DNA from: Pseudomonadota bacterium | GTDB lineage: Bacteria > Myxococcota > Polyangia > Polyangiales > Polyangiaceae | Length of the DNA stretch: 6,225 bases | Direction: 5' to 3' | Assembly: GCA_023419055.1 (NCBI GenBank) | Contig: JAEZYO010001021.1 | Span: 1-6,225 of the forward strand | Shown here: one piece after another, positions 1 to 5,135 of the stretch | How the letters are laid out: each line of letters begins with the position of its first letter | How positions within the stretch are numbered: position 1 is the first letter of the stretch | The notes under the pieces: generated by a model | Databases searched by the model: none | The model's input: the letters and a program-made list of their open reading frames with translations, nothing else | What the model was told of the DNA's origin: nothing | Position numbers and translations under genes: made by a program

Positions 1-405
1 CGCTGGGTGTTCCTCACGCTGACTTTCGCGTGGCTCGCGGATACCGGCGGCTATTTCTTCGGCCGTTTTCTGGGAAAGACGAAGCTCTACGAAGCGGTGA
101 GTCCCAAGAAGACGCGTGCCGGTTTCGTCGGCGCGATCGTAGGCTCGACGGCCGGCGCGCTCGCGGCTCATTTTGGTTATCTGAAGGTCCTACCCTTGGT
201 GCCTGCTCTCGTACTCGGAATCGCGTGCGGCGCGCTCGGGCAACTCGGCGATCTAGTCGAGAGCTTGCTCAAGCGCTCTACTGGTATCAAAGATTCTGGG
301 AGCATCGTGCCGGGCCACGGCGGGATGCTCGATCGGATCGACGCCCTCTTGATCGTCGCGCCCATCGTTTACCTCTACGTGTTCTGGACAGGGCTCGTGC
401 CCTGA
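1..405 (+). CDS. cdsA: Phosphatidate cytidylyltransferase (CDP-diacylglycerol synthase), 3' part
   Basis: This is the C-terminal 134 residues of an integral inner-membrane enzyme that converts phosphatidic acid and CTP to CDP-diacylglycerol and pyrophosphate, the branch point of phospholipid synthesis. The start lies before the left edge; the usual family length is about 270-300 residues, so roughly half is missing. Counting from the first complete codon, residues 14-18 read DTGGY and 34-38 SPKKT, both typical of the family. Residues 88-114 fit the CDP-diglyceride synthase signature: S88, K91-R92, K97-D98, G100, P104, H106-G107-G108, D111-R112 and D114. Hydrophobic stretches at about 43-60, 63-80 and 115-130 are the last membrane helices. 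The usual SPKKTWEG motif reads SPKKTRAG here, a mild variation. cdsA often sits between uppS and dxr; here a glutamate dehydrogenase gene follows after 45 bases instead. Confidence 0.95.
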   Translation, partial: RWVFLTLTFAWLADTGGYFFGRFLGKTKLYEAVSPKKTRAGFVGAIVGSTAGALAAHFGYLKVLPLVPALVLGIACGALGQLGDLVESLLKRSTGIKDSGSIVPGHGGMLDRIDALLIVAPIVYLYVFWTGLVP

Positions 406-425
406 CCCGGTGCGGCGCTCGTTTG

Positions 426-440
426 CCGGGCATCGCCCGG
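426..440 (+). promoter_or_regulatory. Tight hairpin touching the gdhA ribosome binding site
   Basis: CCGGGC (426-431) and GCCCGG (435-440) are perfect complements around the three-base loop ATC. The last two bases of the right arm are the first two of GGAG (439-442), the Shine-Dalgarno-like sequence 8 bases before the ATG at 451. There is no T-run after the stem, so it does not look like an intrinsic terminator. It could stabilise the transcript end between cdsA and gdhA or damp translation of gdhA. In GC-rich DNA a 6-bp stem can arise by chance, so a function is only inferred. Confidence 0.35.
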
Positions 441-450
441 AGAAAGAGCA

Positions 451-1803
451 ATGATGACCGACCCCGTGACCCAAGGTCCCCCCTCCGCACGAGGCCACGC
501 GATTACCGACGAGCACATGCCGAGCTCGATGAAGATGCCGCCGCCGCCGCGCTACGACTTCTTCGGCGTCATCCGGAAGTACCTCGACGAAGCTGCCCGC
601 GTCACGAACGTCCCCGAGCACATCCGCACCATCCTGAGCCAGCCGAAGAACGAGCTCATCCTGCACTTCCCGGTGCGCATGGACAACGGCGAGTGGCGGG
701 TGTTCAAGGGCTACCGCATCCAGCACTCGAACATCCTCGGGCCGTACAAGGGCGGCATGCGCTACCACGAGGAGATCGGGCTCGACGACTGCAAGGCGCT
801 CGCGTCGATGATGACGTGGAAGTGTGCGCTCATGAACTTGCCGTTCGGCGGCGGTAAAGGTGGCGTGAAGTTCAACCCGCGCGAGGTGTCGCGCACGGAG
901 CTGTCGCGCATCACGCGGCGCTTCTTCCACGCGCTCGGCTCCAACATCGGGCCGAACTACGACATCCCCGCGCCGGACGTCGGCACCAACGCGCAGGTGA
1001 TGGCCTGGGCGCTCGACACGTACATGAACGGCATCGGCACCGTCATGAAGCAGGACGCGCTCGGCGTCGTCACCGGAAAGCCCGTGGCGAGCGGCGGCAC
1101 CTACGGCCGCGAAAAGGCGACGGGCCAGGGCCTCGTGCACTGCATCCTCGAGTGGGCGGAGCGGCAGCGCTTCGATCTCCAGGGCAAGAAGATCATCGTG
1201 CAGGGCTTCGGCAACGTCGGCTCGAACACCGCCGTCCTCCTCAGCCGGCTCGGTGTCTCGCTCGTCGCCGTCGGCGATCACGCGGGCTACCTCTACAACC
1301 CGGAGGGCCTCAACGTGCATCGTCTGAAGCAGTACGTCGAGCAGCACGGCAGCGTCGCCGGCTACCCGAACGCGCAGAAGATCACGCGCGAAGAGTTCTT
1401 CGGTGTGCAGGCGGACATCTTCGTCCCAGCCGCGCTCGAGAACCAGGTCGGCGCCGCCGAGGCGGAAGCGCTTCAGGTGCGCTTGGTCGCCGAGGGCGCG
1501 AACGGTCCCTGCTCGCCCGAAGGTGAGCTCGTGCTCAAACGTCGTGGAGTGGACATCCTGCCCGACGTGCTCGCGAACGCGGGCGGCGTGACCTGCAGCT
1601 ACTACGAGTGGGTTCAGAATCGCCGCAGCGAGCAGTGGACGCTCGAAGAGGTCGACGAGAAGCTCGAGACCGCGATGCGCGACGCCTACGATCGGGTCGA
1701 TCGCTTCGCTCGGGCCCACAACTGCGACTTCCGGATCGCCTGTTACGGGGTCGCGCTGAGTCGTATCCAGCAGGTCTACGCCGAGCGGGAAATCTTCCCG
1801 TGA
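451..1803 (+). CDS. gdhA: Glutamate dehydrogenase, Glu/Leu/Phe/Val dehydrogenase family
   Basis: This 450-residue cytosolic enzyme should interconvert L-glutamate with 2-oxoglutarate and ammonia using NAD(P). The length fits the small hexameric class plus an N-terminal tail of about 25 residues. The dimerisation/catalytic domain (about 35-205) carries KGGMR at 100-104 and the active-site signature LPFGGGKGGVKFNP at 130-143. K100, K124, K136 and D176 keep the spacing of Clostridium symbiosum K89, K113, K125 and D165, which bind substrate or do catalysis. S383 in the stretch TCSYYEWVQN (381-390) sits where the family has its substrate-binding serine. The Rossmann domain has GFGNVG at 252-257 and D276 after the second strand. 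GFGNVG is commoner in NAD-type or dual enzymes than in the NADP-specific E. coli type, but does not settle the coenzyme. Start: GGAG at 439-442 precedes ATG 451; ATG 454 and ATG 517 are alternatives. Third codon positions are strongly G/C, suggesting good expression. Probably transcribed with cdsA. Confidence 0.95.
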   Translation: MMTDPVTQGPPSARGHAITDEHMPSSMKMPPPPRYDFFGVIRKYLDEAARVTNVPEHIRTILSQPKNELILHFPVRMDNGEWRVFKGYRIQHSNILGPYKGGMRYHEEIGLDDCKALASMMTWKCALMNLPFGGGKGGVKFNPREVSRTELSRITRRFFHALGSNIGPNYDIPAPDVGTNAQVMAWALDTYMNGIGTVMKQDALGVVTGKPVASGGTYGREKATGQGLVHCILEWAERQRFDLQGKKIIVQGFGNVGSNTAVLLSRLGVSLVAVGDHAGYLYNPEGLNVHRLKQYVEQHGSVAGYPNAQKITREEFFGVQADIFVPAALENQVGAAEAEALQVRLVAEGANGPCSPEGELVLKRRGVDILPDVLANAGGVTCSYYEWVQNRRSEQWTLEEVDEKLETAMRDAYDRVDRFARAHNCDFRIACYGVALSRIQQVYAEREIFP

Positions 1804-2048
1804 GCCCTCCTAGGGGCAGGCCTTCGGGACGCTGCTGGTCGCGAAATAGATTTCCCTGACCGAGACCCGCCGTGTCGGCATTGTTTTCTTCGAGGACGTA
1901 AGGTTTCTCCCTAGGCGTTCGACCGAGCCACGCGCTCGACGTCTCGGGCCGGTACGCACCTCGCGCCCCGTACCCGACCCCTGCCCTCCGGGCCGAGACC
2001 TTGGAATTCGGCGTGATTCTGCGGAGCCACCTCGCCTAGGATGGGGGC
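1804..2048. other. Intergenic gap with short inverted repeats
   Basis: No gene is supported here. A weak 5-bp hairpin (1804-1808 with 1813-1817, one G-U pair) follows the gdhA stop without a T-run. GGTACG at 1951-1956 is a perfect complement of CGTACC at 1969-1974 across 12 bases, a possible operator or transcript-end hairpin. On the minus strand the reading that ends at 1810 (residues ...REIYFATSSVPKACP then TAG) has very high G/C in third positions over its last 20 codons, so a decayed gene end is conceivable. Upstream it becomes arginine-rich and unconvincing. The AGGA at 2038-2041 belongs to the next gene. I see no convincing sigma-70 promoter. Confidence 0.4.
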
Positions 2049-3392
2049 ATGGTGCGGTGGTCTCTTTCGTCCCTATCACTCTCACTCTTGCTCTCGGGGT
2101 GTGTCTCTCAGGAGCTCAAGGCCTCGTACAGCAACGAGTTCAACTGCCCCGACTATCAAGTCGACGTTCGCCCGCTCGGGGCGGACCGCTACCGAGTGAG
2201 CGGCTGCAACAAGAGCGTCGTTTACCAGTGCATCGGCAGTCACTGCGTCCTCGACCGGCGCGACGAGGCTGCGAGTAGGGAGGAGCCCGCCATCCAGGCT
2301 CGGATCGTCGTTCAGCAGGAGCCGGAACGCGAAAACGTCGGCGTTTCCAAGCGAAAGAGTGGTGAGGGCGTGCTGGTCTCAGCCGACGTTCGTGTGAGCG
2401 ACGACTCGCTGCTCAAGCTCAGGGCCGCTCCTGGCGAGCACGGCAGTCTCGTTCAGCTCAAGCTGGCCGTCATGGAGCGTGAGCAGACGCTCGACGATTG
2501 TCAGCTCGATCTCATGGTCAACGGCCAGCGCATTCCCCCTACCAAGACCCGCTTCTCGCGCGCCGGCGTGTTCTCCAATTTGTTGATCAACGTCTCTCGT
2601 GACGTCGCAACGGAGCTCGGCGTCGCGCGCCAGCTCGCGTTCCGCGCGTGCGATCGCCGCTGGTCGCTCTCCGAGCAGGCGCTCCACGACGTGCGGGGCT
2701 TCGTCGAGCGCTACGAGGAGGAGCTGGTTTGGCTCGGTGACGCCAAGGAGGGAAGGACCGGCGGGTTGCTCGCTCCCTCCGGCGGTTGGCCCGCCTGGGC
2801 AGCATCGACTCAGCCGGCCCCGGCGAAGCAGCCGACCCCGCTCGAAGGCAGCGCGCTGTTCGAGCTCCTCGCGCCTTCGGTCTTCATGGTCGAGTCCCTG
2901 GTCTCGAACGGCAGCAGCCAGGGATCGGCGGTGGCGGTCTCCCCGACCGAGCTCGTCACGAACTGCCACGTGCTCGACGGTGCTCGCAAGGTGCTCGTGA
3001 AGCAGAAAGGGCGCGAGTGGGTGGCGAAGATCCTGCGAGCGGATCCGGCGCAGGACCGCTGCGTGATCGGTGTACCGGACCAAACGTTCGTTCCCGTTCG
3101 AGGAGTCCGCCCGTATACCGACCTCAAGGTCGGCGAGAACCTCTACACGCTCGGCTCGCCGAAGGGGCTCGAGCTCTCACTTTCGAGCGGCATCCTCTCT
3201 GGGGTTCGCGAAGAGGACGGGCGTCACTACGTCCAGACCACCGCGCCCATTTCCCCCGGCTCCTCCGGTGGCGGGCTCTTCGACGCTTACGGCAACCTGG
3301 TCGGCGTGACGACCGGCTCTATTGCGGGCAAGGAGCGGCTCAATCAATCGCTGAACTTCGCCATCCCCGCGGATGCCTTTTTTCAACCCTGA
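2049..3392 (+). CDS. Lipoprotein with C-terminal trypsin-like serine protease domain
   Basis: This 447-residue predicted lipoprotein probably acts in the periplasm or at the outer membrane. Residues 1-17 form a signal peptide (R3, then a Leu/Ser-rich core) ending in the lipobox LLSGC, with Cys18 the lipidated residue. Residues 22-70 are a small cysteine-bearing module (C33, C53, C61, C66). Residues about 105-225 are an unrecognised domain with C151 and C201, possibly disulfide-linked. A Pro/Ala/Ser-rich linker (about 237-265) leads to a chymotrypsin-fold domain resembling DegP/HtrA-type trypsin_2 domains. Its triad is visible: H307 in TNCHVL, D336 in DPAQDRC, S406 in GSSGG. LGSPKGLELS (368-377) and a closing NFAIPADAF stretch (436-444) also fit. 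There is no PDZ domain: the chain ends 41 residues after the catalytic serine, which differs from true HtrA. The start ATG has AGGA 7 bases upstream. The target is unknown. It ends inside a hairpin and stands alone as a transcription unit. Confidence 0.9.
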   Translation: MVRWSLSSLSLSLLLSGCVSQELKASYSNEFNCPDYQVDVRPLGADRYRVSGCNKSVVYQCIGSHCVLDRRDEAASREEPAIQARIVVQQEPERENVGVSKRKSGEGVLVSADVRVSDDSLLKLRAAPGEHGSLVQLKLAVMEREQTLDDCQLDLMVNGQRIPPTKTRFSRAGVFSNLLINVSRDVATELGVARQLAFRACDRRWSLSEQALHDVRGFVERYEEELVWLGDAKEGRTGGLLAPSGGWPAWAASTQPAPAKQPTPLEGSALFELLAPSVFMVESLVSNGSSQGSAVAVSPTELVTNCHVLDGARKVLVKQKGREWVAKILRADPAQDRCVIGVPDQTFVPVRGVRPYTDLKVGENLYTLGSPKGLELSLSSGILSGVREEDGRHYVQTTAPISPGSSGGGLFDAYGNLVGVTTGSIAGKERLNQSLNFAIPADAFFQP

Positions 3393-3413
3393 GAATGCAC
3401 GCCATCTCAGGGT
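3386..3413. terminator. 9-bp perfect hairpin shared by two converging reading frames
   Basis: ACCCTGAGA (3386-3394) is perfectly complementary to TCTCAGGGT (3405-3413) across a 10-base loop. The left arm contains the TGA stop of the protease gene (3390-3392). The right arm, read on the minus strand, contains a TGA (3409-3407) that closes the coding-like minus-strand remnant described here. No T-run follows on either strand, so it is not a textbook intrinsic terminator. It may work as a bidirectional transcript-end structure between convergent genes, possibly with Rho. Confidence 0.5.
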
Positions 3414-3650
3414 AGGTGCGCGATCCATGCCTCGGTGTCGCCGAGGTACTCGCCGTGCCCGGCTTCGGCGCCGAGCAGATGCGGCACCCCTCCGCGCCCC
3501 AGTAGCAGGGGGAGGAATAGATGCCGTAGTCGCAAGAGGCGGCGAGCACGAGCCGGGCGCGGTGCCGAGGTTACAGCTGCCGATGATCACGCTGCCGGGT
3601 GGCTCGATCCTCGTCCACTTGCAGTCGACGAACGCGGAAACATCCTGCGA
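3407..3650 (-). pseudogene. Possible frameshifted remnant of a cysteine-containing protein
   Basis: No intact gene is present, but minus-strand reading gives protein-like sequence with high third-position G/C in three successive frames. From 3650 to about 3548 one frame reads through FVDCKWTRIEPPGSV and IIGSCNLGTAPGSC. From about 3548 to about 3480 the next frame reads CDYGIYSSPCYWGAEGC. From about 3490 to 3407 the third reads PHLLGAEAGHGEYLG and DTEAWIAHLP, then TGA. Both changes go the same way and equal a one-base loss each. G/C runs lie near the second switch. No convincing start codon or ribosome binding site is seen upstream; the first frame stays open to a TAA near 3730. It could be a decayed gene, a sequencing artefact in homopolymers, or chance in GC-rich DNA. 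I do not recognise the family. Multiple Cys suggest a secreted or lipoprotein ancestor. Otherwise the 352-base gap 3393-3744 holds only the hairpin at its left end and the upstream region of the next gene. Confidence 0.35.
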
Positions 3651-3744
3651 GTGAAGCGAGTGATGCGCAGCAGACGTGGCGCTTTGCGGACGCGCTGGCA
3701 GGTGCGCGCGTGCAGTGGATACGGGTTAGGATAAGTTCGAAGCG

Positions 3745-4953
3745 ATGAAAAGCGCACCCCTTCTGCTTCTCGCCGGACTCATCCTCGGCTGGGTGACAGG
3801 TTCAGGGGTCCTCGCGATTGACCGTCGGGAAATTCGGATCGTTCCTCCGCATCGCGTCGATATGCGAAGCGGGGCAGTCCTGGAAATGCCGAGTCCCGAC
3901 GAGCTGGAAAGGGATTCCGCTGGGTGTCTTCTGCCGGACGGCGAGCTCGTGATTGCCGGCGGCAATCCCAGCCCCTATCGGAGCGGACATTCACAGCCCT
4001 CGAGGCGTGTTCGACGGCTGTCGCGGGATTCGAAGCGGTGGACCTCGATGCCCTCTCTCCTTTCGCAGCGCGAGCGAGCGCATTGTACTGCTTTGGAAGA
4101 CGGGTCGTTGTTCGTTTATGGCGGCCTGTCTCGTAACGGCTGGAACGACTCCGTCGAGCTTCTCTCGCCCCATGCCGATCATTGGGTGACAGTGCCGAAC
4201 CTCGAACGCGTCACGTCCGTCGTAGAGGGTCCAGGAGGCGGTGTCTATTTCGTTCAGGCGAACGAGGTGACGTTTGCTCCGGAGCCACTCAAAGCAGCGT
4301 GGACCGTTCGTGTTCCGCAGAATTTCGAGCTCACACGAGGGGCCTTCGACCCGGCGCGAAGGATGATTTTGGGACGCGCCGGAGCCGGAACGGGGGCGGT
4401 GCTCGAGCTCGCTCCAGGCGCCGACACTTGGACGGAGCACAAGAAGTTTTCCATCCCCACTAGCTCGAACATGCTGGGCGCGGTCCGGGTGAAGCCCGGC
4501 TTTCTCGTCCTGAACTCAGGGCGGTTGGAACACTGGTCGCTTTCGACTGGAGCCGTGGACTTCGTTTCACGCCTGGACGGAGCGGCCGAGCTCCTCGCTC
4601 TCGATGAGGGGAAGGCGGCGATCTTTTCGCACGCGGGGAGTCTGACCCTCTACGACCCGGCAACACGTGCTTTGAAGCGGCTCGCAGCGCTCGACGGGGA
4701 AGGGGGAGCCTTCATAGCCGACTCGGAAAATGGTTACTGGATCGGAGGAACCAGAAAGTTCCTACCACCATCGGCGCTACGCGACGGAGCGCTCTGGTTC
4801 GGGCTCTCGCTCGTCGGAATCATCTCGGCTGTCGTGATGAGCCGAAGGTTCGGCGTTCCTCGGAAACAAATCTGGGCGCTCGCTCTGGGCACCTTGGCAG
4901 GTGCGCTGCTTCACCTCCTTCTCAGTGCGGTGGCTCGCGGCTCGGTCGGCTGA
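3745..4953 (+). CDS. Membrane-anchored Kelch-like beta-propeller protein
   Basis: This 402-residue protein is not assignable to a characterised gene. Residues 1-24 are a signal peptide or anchor (K2, a Leu-rich core, then GVLA before I25). Residues about 45-340 show repeating blades of Kelch/galactose-oxidase type: each has a hydrophobic strand with a Gly pair and a downstream Trp. Examples are CLLPDGELVIAGG (61-73), RWTSMP (98-103), LEDGSLFVYGG (117-127), HWVTVP (146-151), TWTEHK (229-233 region) and TLYDP (301-305). About six blades are plausible, the later ones degenerate. Two membrane helices close the chain, about 349-365 and 376-396, joined by a basic loop (R367, R368, R373, K374). By the positive-inside rule this loop is cytoplasmic, so the propeller faces the periplasm or exterior. 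No catalytic residues are evident; a binding or scaffolding role is inference. Start: only ATG 3745 fits; AGGATAAG at 3728-3735 is a distant Shine-Dalgarno. Codon bias is weaker than in gdhA. It is likely monocistronic. Confidence 0.8.
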   Translation: MKSAPLLLLAGLILGWVTGSGVLAIDRREIRIVPPHRVDMRSGAVLEMPSPDELERDSAGCLLPDGELVIAGGNPSPYRSGHSQPSRRVRRLSRDSKRWTSMPSLLSQRERAHCTALEDGSLFVYGGLSRNGWNDSVELLSPHADHWVTVPNLERVTSVVEGPGGGVYFVQANEVTFAPEPLKAAWTVRVPQNFELTRGAFDPARRMILGRAGAGTGAVLELAPGADTWTEHKKFSIPTSSNMLGAVRVKPGFLVLNSGRLEHWSLSTGAVDFVSRLDGAAELLALDEGKAAIFSHAGSLTLYDPATRALKRLAALDGEGGAFIADSENGYWIGGTRKFLPPSALRDGALWFGLSLVGIISAVVMSRRFGVPRKQIWALALGTLAGALLHLLLSAVARGSVG

Positions 4954-4992
4954 CGTCAAAGAAGCCGCGGACGCAAGATGGCGCCCTGAGCG

Positions 4993-5011
4993 ACGGGCCG
5001 GCGCGGCCCGT
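4993..5011 (+). terminator. Terminator-like GC hairpin after the propeller gene
   Basis: ACGGGCCG (4993-5000) and CGGCCCGT (5004-5011) form a perfect 8-bp stem with a GCG loop, extendable by a G-U pair (4992 with 5012). It begins 39 bases after the stop at 4953. Only two T residues follow (5011-5012), so it lacks the U-tract of a classical intrinsic terminator. It may end or protect the propeller-gene transcript. Confidence 0.45.
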
Positions 5012-5056
5012 TCCGGTTCCGAATGGAGCGAAGGTTTGTCGCGCATCCCTTCTCTA

Positions 5057-5128
5057 ACCTTTCGTTGGCCCATTGGGGGCATGGCCCGCGGTCAGGATCG
5101 CGGGCGTTTCCTTGACCAAACGAAAGGT
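5057..5128 (+). promoter_or_regulatory. Nested inverted repeats covering the ribosome binding site of the hydrolase gene
   Basis: The outer arm ACCTTTCGTTGG (5057-5068) complements CCAAACGAAAGGT (5116-5128) with one bulged A. This right arm contains AAAGG (5123-5127), the ribosome binding site 8 bases before ATG 5136. Between the arms, GCCCGCG (5084-5090) and CGCGGGC (5099-5105) form a 7-bp hairpin with an 8-base loop, followed by GTTTCCTT, which is loosely terminator-like. Folded in RNA, the outer stem would hide the ribosome binding site, suggesting control of translation, with the inner stem as an alternative or terminating element. Alternatively the DNA repeats are operator half-sites. 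If translation starts at TTG 5112 the right arm is coding instead. Confidence 0.45.
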
Positions 5129-5135
5129 GTGCTCG

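Noticed and set aside
30..857. Plus-strand 275-codon frame spanning the end of cdsA and the start of gdhA
   Set aside because: Arg-rich out-of-frame reading of two well-supported genes.
253..1719. 488-codon minus-strand open frame opposite gdhA
   Set aside because: It lies antisense to a clear glutamate dehydrogenase; long antisense frames are expected where third positions are nearly all G/C. Its composition (Arg/Val/His/Asp repeats) is not protein-like.
2001..2042. TTGGAA at 2001 and TAGGAT at 2037 as a promoter for the protease gene
   Set aside because: The boxes are 30 bases apart, far beyond normal spacing, and the second overlaps the ribosome binding site.
2379..3083. Minus-strand 234-codon frame inside the protease gene
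   Set aside because: Antisense to the protease domain, with no motif or ribosome binding site; explained by GC bias.
3373..3654. Plus-strand 93-codon frame in the gap before the propeller gene
   Set aside because: Arg-rich, starts within the end of the protease gene out of frame, and has no ribosome binding site; the minus strand gives more protein-like readings.
3727..3732. TAGGAT as a -10 box before the propeller gene
   Set aside because: No -35-like hexamer at suitable distance, and it would leave almost no leader; more likely part of a weak Shine-Dalgarno region.
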